Shown piece after piece: positions 32,885 through 41,932 of a stretch of 64,000 nucleotides of DNA; the first letter of the stretch is position 1; the number at the start of each line of letters is the position of its first letter. Both the position numbers and the translations under genes were made by a program. This DNA comes from Salinibacillus kushneri. GTDB taxonomy: Bacteria > Bacillota > Bacilli > Bacillales > Alkalibacillaceae. The notes beneath the pieces were generated by a model that made no database searches, was not told the DNA's origin, and saw only the letters and a program-made list of their open reading frames with translations. The stretch spans positions 25,790-89,789 of the forward strand of contig NZ_FOHJ01000011.1 of NCBI RefSeq assembly GCF_900111405.1, written 5' to 3'.

Positions 32885-33504
32885 ATATTTACCCCTTTAA
32901 AAGTGAAACTTTGAATAGTTGTTACACTAATCTTTAGTGAAAGTTTTCCCAAAGTCTTTAATAGGTATCACTGTAACAGAATAGCGATATTTACTATCCA
33001 CGCTACTTAAAAGTTTTCAGCTAAACCAGACATTTTATGCAGGAGAGTTAGTCCCTCATACACAAAAAGGCCATAGCCTGATGGTCTAAGTCAGACTATG
33101 GCAACCGTCAAAATAGTCACTTCACAATAAAGGGGAATTTCATAGCACTTGTATCACTAAGTCCTTGAATCCATATACCATTGTGTTAGTCCATTCATTG
33201 CAGCTTCTATATATATCTATACCCCAATGAATATATTTTAATCTTATCTTTTTTCCTAAATTGAAAAAACCGAAAAAAGTAGGATTTTCCTATACTTCCT
33301 AAGACGGATATTATCGTTCTAACTTTTTGGCTTTCCCATAATGAACAAAATAAACATACAGAAGTAGTATCTCTCTGAACGACTTATCGTATAAAAAACA
33401 GGAATGAGGTTACTTTATGTAATAGAGAATTCCCTAGCATTTTACCTACAATGCATAGATTTCAAGTACCAAATATACAATACTTAACTAAAGAGTGATT
33501 AAGA
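32885..33504. other. 620-bp gene-poor region with a gene remnant and terminator
   Basis: Minus-strand codons ending at 33122 read NGIWIQGLSDTSAMKFPFIVK in one frame. They are preceded one frame over by EAAMNGLTQWY, suggesting the 3' end of a decayed gene. A minus-strand terminator follows at once (GCCATAGCCTGA/TCAGACTATGGC at 33070-33102, then TTTTT). I cannot identify the gene. The remaining sequence shows nothing further. Confidence 0.35.
33063..33102 (-). terminator. Terminator with no intact upstream gene
   Basis: 12-bp stem with one mismatch followed on the minus strand by five T. The only candidate upstream is the remnant ending at 33122. Confidence 0.65.
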
Positions 33505-33984
33505 TTGAACAAAGAGAGAAAACTGTCATCAATTTTATGGAACATTGCCCTGCCAGGATTTGCACAGGTTTTACAAAAGCGTTACATAATTGGATTTGTG
33601 TTAGTTTTTATGGAAATTATCATAAACATTTTTAGTCGTTTTAATGAGGCGATTCGATATAGTTTCTTAGGACAAATTGATAAGGCTATTTCAGTCACCA
33701 ATTATCAATTTCTTATGTTTTACCCTTGTCTTTATATGTTTGCTTTATGGGATGCCTTTTACGAAGCTGATCAAGGGGAAACCCCTTATGCTTTTCTTCC
33801 TTTTGTATTTGGAGCTTATTTCATAACAGTCGGATTAATATTTGCTGAACGGATTAAGATTTTTGGTGTATTGCTTGGACCAGTTTGGCTGCCCATTTTG
33901 TCCCTTATACCAGGTTTATTCGTAGGACTAGTTATTCGAAAAGTCATTTTAACTTTTTCAAAATCCAAATCAAAAAGGAGATAA
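33505..33984 (+). CDS. Four-helix membrane protein of unknown function
   Basis: A 159-residue protein. The start MNKERKLSSILWNIALPGFA followed by QVLQKRYIIGFVLVFMEI resembles small proteins that sense or coat the membrane. Four helices lie at about 26-43, 68-85, 98-115 and 123-145, with a Lys/Arg tail. The TTG start follows AAAGAGTGATTAAGA. It ends in a terminator that begins at its stop codon. Unrecognised. Confidence 0.6.
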   Translation: MNKERKLSSILWNIALPGFAQVLQKRYIIGFVLVFMEIIINIFSRFNEAIRYSFLGQIDKAISVTNYQFLMFYPCLYMFALWDAFYEADQGETPYAFLPFVFGAYFITVGLIFAERIKIFGVLLGPVWLPILSLIPGLFVGLVIRKVILTFSKSKSKRR

Positions 33985-34014
33985 CCAGTACCTTTTGTGA
34001 GGTACTGGTCTTTT
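33984..34014 (+). terminator. Terminator
   Basis: ACCAGTACC/GGTACTGGT perfect 9-bp stem followed by CTTTT, starting at the last base of the preceding stop codon. Confidence 0.85.
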
Positions 34015-34021
34015 AGAGCTT

Positions 34022-34594
34022 TTACCCGGCCTTATAAGCAGATATGTAATAAATATCCGGATGTAAAAATCCTAGTTTTGTCTGAAACCCTTCTTTCATG
34101 AGATATCTTTGCATACGTTCAGAATGAATACGATGATCCATGGGAGGACCATCATCAGATTCATGCTCTTCCCAATCGAGTACAAGCAGTTGTCCATCGT
34201 TTTTTAATACACGATTAATCTCTCTTAAGGTTCTCTCAATGCCATCTACTTCATGCAAAACAAAAGCAGCCACAGCCCGGTCAAATGAAGCATCAGGAAA
34301 TTTAAGAACTTCAATTTGGCTCTTCATGCGGTCAATATTTCGAATACCTGCCTCTTTTGCACGATGATCTAACATGGTTAGCATTCCATCTTCTATATCC
34401 ACTGCCATTACACGTTCTGAAGTAGTTTCCGCTATTGGTAACGTCAAGTACCCATTTCCCGCGCCAAGGTCTACAATTTTTTCATCTCCTGATAGAGAAA
34501 GAAGCTCGAGTATTTTATCCTGTGGCACCTTTTCTTTACGACTTTGATTAATCAATTGATCTGCTTTTTCAGGATCAAATCGCCTTTCTGACAT
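34022..34594 (-). CDS. Class I SAM-dependent methyltransferase
   Basis: A 190-residue methyltransferase of the UbiE/ArsM-like type. Motif I is VDLGAGNGYLTLPIA, motif II acidic residue in VMAVDIEDGML, post-motif FDRAVAAFVLHEVDG and LREINRVLKNDGQLLVLDWE. The substrate cannot be assigned from sequence. It begins only 13 bases after the ligD stop, and both lie on the same strand, so it is probably transcribed with ligD. Convergent with the 33.5-kb membrane protein gene. Confidence 0.8.
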   Translation of the reverse strand: MSERRFDPEKADQLINQSRKEKVPQDKILELLSLSGDEKIVDLGAGNGYLTLPIAETTSERVMAVDIEDGMLTMLDHRAKEAGIRNIDRMKSQIEVLKFPDASFDRAVAAFVLHEVDGIERTLREINRVLKNDGQLLVLDWEEHESDDGPPMDHRIHSERMQRYLMKEGFQTKLGFLHPDIYYISAYKAG

Positions 34595-34607
34595 TCTTAC
34601 ACTCCCC

Positions 34608-36425
34608 TTACGTATTGATTAATTGTTTCAGCTTCGTAAAATTTTGTTCCTGTCTCACTTCATCATAATATCTCATTGGGCATCCAAACTTAGAAACTCG
34701 GCTTGGGACCGATGTTATTGTAAATTGAGTCGGATTTAAATCCTCATGAACTTCCTCCCAAAATAAAGGAGTGGCTATAGTTCCTTCTTTAGTTGAACGC
34801 GGGGAATAGGGTGCAATAATTGTCTTTCCTTCAGCATGCTGGACGTAATCCACATATAACCGATTTCCCCGATTTTTTTTCAAGCGTTCAATCGTAAATT
34901 TTTCCGGGTATTGCTGTACCAGTAATTGAGCAGCCGCTTCCGTAAACGCTCTAGTTTCGTCATACGTAAGCCCATTTGCTGGTAATGGAATATGGATTTG
35001 CAATCCTTTGTTCCCTGAGGTTTTGACAAAGGCATAAAGCTCCAGCTGGTCGCAAATCATTTTTAGAATTTGTGCAGCCTGTATAGCTAATGAGAACTCC
35101 TTCCTTGAAGGAGGGTCCAAATCAAATACTATTTCGTCTGGAAAGGATTCATTTATCTTCTGAAAAGGAATGTGAAATTCAATTGTTCCTTGATTCCCTA
35201 TCCATATTAAAGACTCTAATGTTTGACAAAGAATAAAGGTTTCACCACTTTCCTTATACGCACCTACAAAGTCCGGTGCATAATCCGGCCTGTGCTTCTG
35301 AAAAAAAGACTCATCCTCCACTCCATGTGGGTAACGAATAAGTGTCAGTTTTTTACTTTTCAGAAATGGGAGCATGTATGGAGCCATTTTACGTAAATAA
35401 ATAAGATGGTCCTGTTTTAAAAAGTTAGGTTGTGGCCATAAGGGTTTATCAGGGCTTGTTATTTCAACATTTTCCGGAAGCATGGTTAAATCAAGATCCC
35501 TTTTTTTTAAGGTACATTCCTCAGGTGACAAATCAAAACGAAACTGATCAAAATTAGGTTCTCTTAACTGTCCTTCCTCTGCCTGTAAACAATTGATCTG
35601 AATACATATAGCAGGTGGTATATGAAAAATACCTTTCTTTTTTTCCCCTTTTTCTATGATGAGTTTCGTTAAAGTATTAAAGGATTCCTCCGAAAACCCA
35701 TGTTTAACTACACCAAGGGTCTCCAGCTTGTTTTGATTATAAATGGAAGTTGTGAAATAGTCATTTTCTGGATCAAATTCCGTAATAAAACCGGTGACTT
35801 TTCGCCAGTTTTTAATTTTTAACCAGTGTTTAACTCTTTTTCCCTGTTGATAGGATTGATGCTTTTGTTTAGCCACAATCCCTTCTCCATACGCTAATTC
35901 AAGCTGTTTCCATAAAGGTTGATAGTCATCATAGAAAGGAATCAAGGATATGGGCTTGAGTAAAGAAATATGTAAGGGCCAACCTAAAGACGAAAATAAA
36001 TCCTTTATTTCTTCCTTTCGCTTTTCAAAGGTCCGGGTTTGCAGATTTCGCCCTATTTGTAAAGCATCAAAGCATAAAAACTGAGCAGGAAAGGTTTGAG
36101 CATGCTGCTTTATCTTATCCATATTTTTCATACGTCCCCGTTGCTGTAATAAAGAAAAATCAGCACACAGGTTTGTTTTTAATATGACCATCTCTCCATC
36201 TAACGAGAGGGGCAAAAACTCCCGTACCTGGTCCTGATAGTGTTCTAAAAATGAGATGACTTCAGGAAAATGCTCTGTTAAGTCTTTACCATTACGGGAT
36301 ATAAAACGTACTCCCTCCTCTTTCCATTCGAGGGAAGTTCGAAAACCGTCATATTTTACTTCATATACCCAATTATCACCTTCTGGTACTTCATTTGTTA
36401 AGGTTGGCAGCATTGGATTCCACAT
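34608..36425 (-). CDS. ligD: LigD, NHEJ ATP-dependent DNA ligase with polymerase domain
   Basis: A 605-residue two-domain protein: ligase first, then polymerase/primase, as in Bacillus LigD (YkoU), without the 3'-phosphoesterase domain of mycobacteria. The ligase nucleotidyl-transfer Lys24 is in VYEVKYDGFR. Motifs SLDGEMV, GEGIVAKQK and WLKIKNW follow. The polymerase domain starts near TSPDKPLWP (about 320) and has the metal-binding IVFDLDPPS plus SGNKGLQIHIPL. It joins double-strand breaks with Ku, encoded divergently 157 bp away. AAAAGGAG precedes the ATG. In B. subtilis the pair protects spores during germination. Confidence 0.92.
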   Translation of the reverse strand: MWNPMLPTLTNEVPEGDNWVYEVKYDGFRTSLEWKEEGVRFISRNGKDLTEHFPEVISFLEHYQDQVREFLPLSLDGEMVILKTNLCADFSLLQQRGRMKNMDKIKQHAQTFPAQFLCFDALQIGRNLQTRTFEKRKEEIKDLFSSLGWPLHISLLKPISLIPFYDDYQPLWKQLELAYGEGIVAKQKHQSYQQGKRVKHWLKIKNWRKVTGFITEFDPENDYFTTSIYNQNKLETLGVVKHGFSEESFNTLTKLIIEKGEKKKGIFHIPPAICIQINCLQAEEGQLREPNFDQFRFDLSPEECTLKKRDLDLTMLPENVEITSPDKPLWPQPNFLKQDHLIYLRKMAPYMLPFLKSKKLTLIRYPHGVEDESFFQKHRPDYAPDFVGAYKESGETFILCQTLESLIWIGNQGTIEFHIPFQKINESFPDEIVFDLDPPSRKEFSLAIQAAQILKMICDQLELYAFVKTSGNKGLQIHIPLPANGLTYDETRAFTEAAAQLLVQQYPEKFTIERLKKNRGNRLYVDYVQHAEGKTIIAPYSPRSTKEGTIATPLFWEEVHEDLNPTQFTITSVPSRVSKFGCPMRYYDEVRQEQNFTKLKQLINT

Positions 36426-36475
36426 TTAGCCGGCTCCTTTTGTATAGAAAGTTCCATACTTATAATTGGGAAAAT

Positions 36476-36510
36476 CGTCCAAATTATACATGTTTGGACG
36501 TTCATACCAA
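36476..36510 (-). promoter_or_regulatory. ligD promoter with inverted-repeat operator
   Basis: CGTCCAAA (36476-36483) and TTTGGACG (36493-36500) form a perfect 8-bp inverted repeat around a 9-base centre. On the minus strand a TATAAT box (36488-36483) lies inside it, with TTGGTA (36510-36505) 16 bases upstream. A protein bound here would block ligD transcription and could also affect the divergent ku gene. Confidence 0.5.
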
Positions 36511-36582
36511 GAAATGAAATGCTTGTACACAGGATAAAAGTTACATGTAAGATGAATGCTAAATACAAAGGAGTGATAAAAC

Positions 36583-37431
36583 GTGCATACAATGTGGAAA
36601 GGAACCATAAGCTTTGGACTGGTTAATATTCCTGTTAAGCTTCATGCTGCAACAGAAAACAAGGATATTCGCCTTCGTAATTTGCATAAAGAATGTGAAA
36701 CACCCATCAAATATGAAAAAGTCTGCCCTCATTGCGAAAAAGAAGTTACCAATGATGACATTGTAAAAGCGTACGAATATGCGAAAAATAAATTTGTTGT
36801 TTTGGATGATGAGGATCTGGAAAATCTGAAAAAAGAACAAGATGATAAAGCTGTAGAAATTGTAGATTTTGTCCAATTAGAAGAAATTGATCCGATATAT
36901 TTTGAAAAGAGCTACTACCTTTCTCCCAATGAAGGTGGAGGCAAGGCTTATGCACTCCTTCGCCAATCATTAAAGGATACAGGAAAAATCGGGATTGCCA
37001 AAATCATGATTCGTTCCAAAGAACAGCTTGCCATCGTACGCGTTTATGAAAATACCCTTGTGATGGAAACCATTCATTATCCGGATGAAGTCCGGGCTGT
37101 CGATCAGGTTCCCAATGTCCCTGCTGAAGAAAACTTGGGTGAGAAAGAGCTTAATACAGCAAAGATGTTGATTGACGAGCTTACAACCGAATTTGAACCT
37201 GAGAAATACAATGATGAATATCGAACGGCACTCATGGATTTAATCGAGGAGAAAAAGGAAAACAACGAAGTGACAACAGGAAAGGAAAAGAAACAGGAAA
37301 AGCCGGATAATGTTACAGATTTGATGGATGCACTCGAAGCTTCCCTGGAACGCTCCCAAAAAGGAAGCAAAAACAAAACCAAAAAGAAAACGACGACAAA
37401 AAAGAAAACGACAGCGAAGAAGGCTCTTTAA
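36583..37431 (+). CDS. ku: Ku, NHEJ DNA-end-binding protein
   Basis: A 282-residue bacterial Ku homodimer subunit. The start MHTMWKGTISFGLVNIPVKL is near-invariant in Bacillus Ku (YkoV). The zinc-binding-like CPHC is present, and KSYYLSPNEGGGKAYALLR belongs to the ring. The C-terminus is an unusually Lys/Thr-rich tail (TKKKTTTKKKTTAKKAL) that contacts DNA and recruits LigD. The GTG at 36583 follows AAAGGAGTGATAAAAC; an ATG three codons later is the alternative. Divergent from ligD and ended by a hairpin right at its stop. Confidence 0.92.
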   Translation: MHTMWKGTISFGLVNIPVKLHAATENKDIRLRNLHKECETPIKYEKVCPHCEKEVTNDDIVKAYEYAKNKFVVLDDEDLENLKKEQDDKAVEIVDFVQLEEIDPIYFEKSYYLSPNEGGGKAYALLRQSLKDTGKIGIAKIMIRSKEQLAIVRVYENTLVMETIHYPDEVRAVDQVPNVPAEENLGEKELNTAKMLIDELTTEFEPEKYNDEYRTALMDLIEEKKENNEVTTGKEKKQEKPDNVTDLMDALEASLERSQKGSKNKTKKKTTTKKKTTAKKAL

Positions 37432-37465
37432 GGATGTGGGCTTGGCCCTGTTCCCACATCCTTTA
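37430..37465 (+). terminator. Hairpin after ku
   Basis: AAGGATGTGGG/CCCACATCCTT stem with a 12-base loop. The T tract is short (CTTTAAAG), so termination may be partial. Confidence 0.6.
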
Positions 37466-37483
37466 AAGTGCGAAAACATTTTG

Positions 37484-37660
37484 TCATGGATCACGGGATT
37501 TGTGTTTGTTAATCCAGCTATACAAAATAACAAAATAGACAAATATCGGAATAACGATAATCGCTGCAATTGAGTCATGGATAATGCCAAAATAGTGTAA
37601 AACCATGACTCCAATCAGCACAAGATGGAGTAATATATGCAGAATATGAAGATGCTTCAC
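37484..37660 (-). CDS. Small two-helix membrane protein (58 aa)
   Basis: VKHLHILHILLHLVLIGVMV with a second helix SIAAIIVIPIFVYFVILY and a basic tail. His residues cluster in the first helix (HLHILHILLH). A GTG at 37669 lies inside the GGTAGGTGAT ribosome site; the GTG at 37660 has normal spacing. Convergent with ku. No family recognised. Confidence 0.5.
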   Translation of the reverse strand: MKHLHILHILLHLVLIGVMVLHYFGIIHDSIAAIIVIPIFVYFVILYSWINKHKSRDP

Positions 37661-37912
37661 GGATATCACCTACCTACCATTAAAATATGGTCCTCTCTTT
37701 CGATAGGTGAATAAAAAGCCTCCATTGTGTTCTAAATTTTTTGCAGCATACAAAAAAAGGTTTTAAGTCAAATACGAGAACCCTTCTTCCCTCCCCCCTC
37801 TTAAAAAAAGACAATCTTTATCAAACAAGTGGTATTTTAAAACGTAGCATAATTCTTTATAATAATAAGTGCTTTATCTAAAGTTTGTTTTACATAAGTC
37901 GAGGTGGAAGAA

Positions 37913-38620
37913 TTGAAAAGATGGGTACTGTTTATGTCAATGATGTTGATTTTCATTGGATGCTCGGAGAATGAGGAGAACCAAGAATTAGATGTAACAG
38001 ACAATAAAGAAAATACAGAACAAACTGAGGAAGCAAAAGCCTTACCTGAAACTTTATCCATTCCCGTTATGACCAAAGAAAATTCCGTAACCATTCATTT
38101 AGAAAATGCTCCTTTATTAGGCCATTATCTTTCAACAGCAAAGGATGATGTTAATGAAATTGGGCAAACCTTTAGGGCTCAACTATTAACAGAAGAAACC
38201 GATGATGCTTTATACATGATGTCTTATGCTTGTCAGGGTGAGGAAAGTATTTGCTCTTATCTGCTTGTTGAAAAAGGAAAAGAAGAGGAAAGTGTGATTC
38301 CACTAACCGATTTAGCTTCTTTTGTATCTTACCAGCTTTCTCCTGATCAGGAGAAAATTATGCTTTATTTTGAGCGTGTCATTAATGGCAAGAAGAAACA
38401 TCATATTCAAGTTGTGGATCTATATGAGCATAAAATCCTGTCTTTAAACAATGAAGATCTGACAGAACAAGTCTTAGATTACAATTATTCCATTGAATCC
38501 ATGGAATGGGTAGATACCAATAAAATTAAAATTCGAGTACCCTCCTCTATTCATTTTGATGAAAAGAAAAAAAACACGGATAATTTAGGTGATGACTTTA
38601 TTCTATTTGAAGTATCTTAA
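37913..38620 (+). CDS. Putative lipoprotein of unknown function
   Basis: A 235-residue secreted lipoprotein. The signal peptide ends MLIFIGCSENEEN, with the Cys in a lipobox. An acidic low-complexity linker (NQELDVTDNKENTEQTEE) leads to a domain with Cys in MMSYACQGEESICSYLLVEKG, which may form a disulfide, and with the repeat-like SYQLSPDQEKIMLYF, suggesting a beta-propeller-like blade. The TTG at 37913 follows GAGGTG; an earlier GTG overlaps that site. TATAAT at 37857-37862 is a likely -10 box. Followed 24 bases later by nfsA on the same strand. Confidence 0.65.
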   Translation: MKRWVLFMSMMLIFIGCSENEENQELDVTDNKENTEQTEEAKALPETLSIPVMTKENSVTIHLENAPLLGHYLSTAKDDVNEIGQTFRAQLLTEETDDALYMMSYACQGEESICSYLLVEKGKEEESVIPLTDLASFVSYQLSPDQEKIMLYFERVINGKKKHHIQVVDLYEHKILSLNNEDLTEQVLDYNYSIESMEWVDTNKIKIRVPSSIHFDEKKKNTDNLGDDFILFEVS

Positions 38621-38644
38621 ATACAACCTGAAAGGAGAATAACA

Positions 38645-39391
38645 ATGAATCAGTTAATCGATACTCTTCTAAATCATAGATCCATTCGCCAATTCAAAGA
38701 TCAGCCCTTATCAAAGGAACAGATTCATACAATTGTCCAATCAGCCCAACAAGCATCTACTTCCAGCTACTATCAAGCCTATAGTATTATTGGTGTAACA
38801 GATGAGGATATTAAACAGGCGTTGTCTAACGTATCAGGGCAATTTTATGTTAAGGATAATGCTCATCTAATGGTATTTTGCGCTGATTTTCACCGTGCCC
38901 AACTTAATTCTACCGAAGAACAAAAAAAAACAATGAATGGAAATCTGCAGAATACGGAGCACTTTATTGTAGCAACTGTCGATGCCGCTCTTGCAGCCCA
39001 AAATGCTGCTATCGCTGCGGAAAGCATGGGACTTGGAATCTGTTATCTCGGCAGTTTACGAAACGATATTAACCAAGTAAGTGAATTGCTACAGCTACCT
39101 GATTATGTTATCCCATTATTTGGTATGGCTATTGGTTATCCTGATCATCAACCGGAAAGGAAACCAAGACTACCTATGAATGCTATCTATTTTGAAAACC
39201 ATTATGCTAATGATCAAACACTTGAAAACCAACTCGATACATTTAATAACCAACTTAATAACTATTATCAAAATCGAAGTGAAAACAAACGGACGGATTC
39301 CTTTACTGGACAAATTCATCGGAAATTATCCAAACCAAAACGTCAGGATGTAACAGATTTTGTAAAACATAAAGGCATGAACCGAAAATAA
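38645..39391 (+). CDS. nfsA: NfsA-type NADPH-dependent FMN nitroreductase
   Basis: A 248-residue flavoprotein of the oxygen-insensitive nitroreductase family (NfsA/NfrA1). The FMN phosphate site HRSIRQFKDQPLS is at residues 12-24, ASTSSYYQ lies at the flavin ring, and AAQNAAIAAESMGLGICYLGS is the dimer helix. The C-terminal excursion with DSFTGQIHRKL is typical of the NfsA branch. It reduces nitroaromatics, quinones or flavins using NADPH. AAAGGAG precedes the ATG. Possibly co-transcribed with the upstream lipoprotein gene. Confidence 0.88.
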   Translation: MNQLIDTLLNHRSIRQFKDQPLSKEQIHTIVQSAQQASTSSYYQAYSIIGVTDEDIKQALSNVSGQFYVKDNAHLMVFCADFHRAQLNSTEEQKKTMNGNLQNTEHFIVATVDAALAAQNAAIAAESMGLGICYLGSLRNDINQVSELLQLPDYVIPLFGMAIGYPDHQPERKPRLPMNAIYFENHYANDQTLENQLDTFNNQLNNYYQNRSENKRTDSFTGQIHRKLSKPKRQDVTDFVKHKGMNRK

Positions 39392-39394
39392 CTT

Positions 39395-39446
39395 CAAAAA
39401 AGCCTATCATCTTCCCTGGTATGCGAGAAGAAGATAGGCTTTTTTA
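39395..39446. terminator. Bidirectional terminator
   Basis: AAAAAAGCCTATC-ATCTTC pairs with GAAGAAGATAGGCTTTTTT. Convergent genes on both sides; the minus gene's stop overlaps its edge. Confidence 0.85.
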
Positions 39447-40019
39447 TAGGTTTTCTTCTTTGATTCTTTCAATTTCGTCTTGATGCTCTGCTTTAAAATC
39501 ATCAATCACTTCTTGTCTTTTCTCTTCTAAGTCATTATAATCCCGGGCATCATCAAACTCTTTAAACCATTCCTTCTGGAGTTTGTCGATGAACATCTCC
39601 GTTTTGATTTCTTCTTTCATATATTGATTAAAGTACTCTTCAAAGGACAAGTCTTGAGTCTTTAAAAAAGCACCCATTCCGTAATCTTCATCTTTATATT
39701 CCTGGGCTTGTTCCATTATTTCATCCATTCGTGTTTCCAATTCTTTCTCCGTTACTTCAAGTTCCTTTTCCTTCGCTTTCTCGGTTAAAGCTTTTTGAGC
39801 AATTAATTGTTGAATAACATCTGATTTTAATTTCTGTTTGCTTATATCAAGATCCTCTATTTGTGCTAATTGAAAGGATTGAAGTTCAAAGCGCTCATCA
39901 ATTTTCTCCTGCTCAATAAGCGGTGGAGCGAAAAGCAGATACCCTTTTGTATTCATTTGGAAAGCAGCAAAAAAAACGATAACCATTGCGACGCAAACAG
40001 TGATTTTACCTTTATTCAT
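39444..40019 (-). CDS. SurA/PrsA-like membrane-anchored chaperone without PPIase domain
   Basis: A 191-residue protein with one N-terminal anchor helix (about 6-24) and an all-helical extracytoplasmic part. SKQKLKSDVIQQLIAQKAL and KELEVTEKELETRMDEIM match the SurA/PrsA N-terminal chaperone fold, as does LSFEEYFNQYMKEEIK. The parvulin isomerase domain of PrsA is missing, and so is a lipobox Cys. It may help fold exported proteins (inference). The ATG follows GAGGGGAATTCGAG. Single gene. Confidence 0.65.
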   Translation of the reverse strand: MNKGKITVCVAMVIVFFAAFQMNTKGYLLFAPPLIEQEKIDERFELQSFQLAQIEDLDISKQKLKSDVIQQLIAQKALTEKAKEKELEVTEKELETRMDEIMEQAQEYKDEDYGMGAFLKTQDLSFEEYFNQYMKEEIKTEMFIDKLQKEWFKEFDDARDYNDLEEKRQEVIDDFKAEHQDEIERIKEENL

Positions 40020-40185
40020 CTCGAATTCCCCTCTTTTATATTCCCGTGGCAGTAGTTTTTCTGGCTTTTTGTCTAGGTCAATCGATTACGCTTGTCTTTA
40101 TCAGTACTATTTTACTATTTTTCTGAATAGTAGAAAAGAAAAATCCCCCTATTTTGGAGGATTTTCCACATATTTTTTCTTGTTT

Positions 40186-41790
40186 TCACTGTTTCTTTCT
40201 TTTTCTTCGTAAACGTTCCCGAATCTTTCTTGGGTCAAGATTTATGGTTTTCGGTTTGTAATTTTCAGATGCTTTTATGTCACCATTAGAGGCCCGCATA
40301 AACGACCAGCCTAACATCGTCAAAATGATTAACAAAGGAAATCCACCTACAATACTTGCCGTTTGCAAGATCGATAGGCCACCAAGGTACATCAGAATTA
40401 ATGGCATAAAGGAAAGTCCAAAAGCCCAAAACATTCGATTCCAACGAATGGGTTCATCATCCACCTCTTTTTGTACAACAGAAGCTAATATATAAGAACT
40501 GGAATCAAAGGTTGTAGCTAAGAAAATAATAGCTAGTACAGTAAATATGAAAATCATAAAACCAGCCAGTGGTAACTGATTGACAATGCTGATAATGGCA
40601 GCAGGTGCTCCCTGATTATTTAATACTTGAAGAACATCAAACTGACCTGTTAACTGCATATATAAGCCGAAGTTCCCCATAATCCCAAAAAACAAAACGC
40701 TTCCAAGGGTGCCATAAATCATTGTACCCAAAACCATTTGTCTTACGGTTCGTCCTCGGGAAATTTTAGCCACAAATAAACCTACAAACGGTGCATATAC
40801 AAGCCACCATGCCCAGTAGAACACCGTCCAGGATTCCGGGAATCCCGTCTGTTCGAAGTCTCCGATATCCTGAAATGGCTCCGTCCATGTACTCATATGA
40901 AAGAAATTATCCAGCAATAATCCAATACTATTTGTGGTGGTTTCTAAAATAAATAAAGTTGGCCCAAAGATAAGCGTAAAAGCTAGTAAAAAAATAGCCA
41001 GCCATAAATTTACATCACTTAAATATTTAATCCCTTTGCGCAATCCTGTATAAGAACTAATCGCAAAAATGGTCGTGCAAATAAGAAGAATAACCGTTTG
41101 CAGGATCATATTCGTTTCAAGACCGGTTATTGCATGAATCCCTTGCGCAATCATCGGTGTTCCTAATGCTAGTGTTGTACCAGCTCCACCTAAAAGACCA
41201 AACATAAAGAGAACGTCGATAATCGTTCCAATTGGACCATCTGCAGCCCGTCCTATCAAAGGTCTGCAAGCTTCACTTACTTTTAGCACCGGTCTTTTAC
41301 GAACGTAATAAAAATAGGCCATTGGGAGTGCAGGTAAAGTATAAATGGCCCAGGCTATTGGACCCCAATGGAAAATTCCATACGTGGATGCCCACCGTAT
41401 CGCATCCTGAGAACCTTCTTCTATTCCAAACGGCGGTCCTTGCAGGTAATAAGCCCATTCAATGGTGCCCCAATATAAAATACTTGAACCAATTCCTGCA
41501 CAAAACAGCATAGCAGCCCAGGAAAAGTTTCCGAATTCAGGTCTTTCTTCTTTTTCGCCTAATTTAACCCATCCATTCTTACTAAAAGCAACGACCAGGA
41601 GGAAAAAGAAGACGCATATACCGACTAATAAGTAAAGCACACCAAAATTAGTTGTGACAAAATCATTTGCATTAAGCACAACTTCCTCACCTTTTTCAGG
41701 CCAAATGATTAATGGAACCGTTACAAGTAAAAGAAGAATTAAGGCCCCTATAAATGTGGGCCAATCAATCAAACAATTCTTGTTATTCAC
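40186..41790 (-). CDS. BCCT family compatible-solute transporter
   Basis: A 534-residue betaine/choline/carnitine transporter with 12 helices. The core is typical: FCAGIGSSILYWGTIEWAYY in helix 2, GGAGTTLALGTPMI, and the helix-8 signature WAWWLVYAPFVGLFVAKISR followed by GRTVRQ. The GAGIG-type glycines correspond to the sodium-coupled branch. A strongly basic C-terminal tail (RKIRERLRRKRKKQ) fits osmosensing, as in BetP. It is expected to import glycine betaine or a relative under high osmolarity. The GTG start follows AAAGGATGATAAT. Exact substrate not predictable. Confidence 0.88.
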   Translation of the reverse strand: MNNKNCLIDWPTFIGALILLLLVTVPLIIWPEKGEEVVLNANDFVTTNFGVLYLLVGICVFFFLLVVAFSKNGWVKLGEKEERPEFGNFSWAAMLFCAGIGSSILYWGTIEWAYYLQGPPFGIEEGSQDAIRWASTYGIFHWGPIAWAIYTLPALPMAYFYYVRKRPVLKVSEACRPLIGRAADGPIGTIIDVLFMFGLLGGAGTTLALGTPMIAQGIHAITGLETNMILQTVILLICTTIFAISSYTGLRKGIKYLSDVNLWLAIFLLAFTLIFGPTLFILETTTNSIGLLLDNFFHMSTWTEPFQDIGDFEQTGFPESWTVFYWAWWLVYAPFVGLFVAKISRGRTVRQMVLGTMIYGTLGSVLFFGIMGNFGLYMQLTGQFDVLQVLNNQGAPAAIISIVNQLPLAGFMIFIFTVLAIIFLATTFDSSSYILASVVQKEVDDEPIRWNRMFWAFGLSFMPLILMYLGGLSILQTASIVGGFPLLIILTMLGWSFMRASNGDIKASENYKPKTINLDPRKIRERLRRKRKKQ

Positions 41791-41932
41791 ATTATCATCC
41801 TTTCATTTATAATTCAGATGATTAGTCTTTTTTTAGTATGGACAAAATGAAGAAGATAATGTTTTGTTATATCTCTAACCTTTAATCGTTTTCTTAACTG
41901 GTCCAGAACTTCCTGCAAGAGTCAGCTGTTTT

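Noticed and set aside
41232..41513. Plus-strand open frame inside the BCCT gene
   Set aside because: Antisense shadow of a highly conserved transporter.
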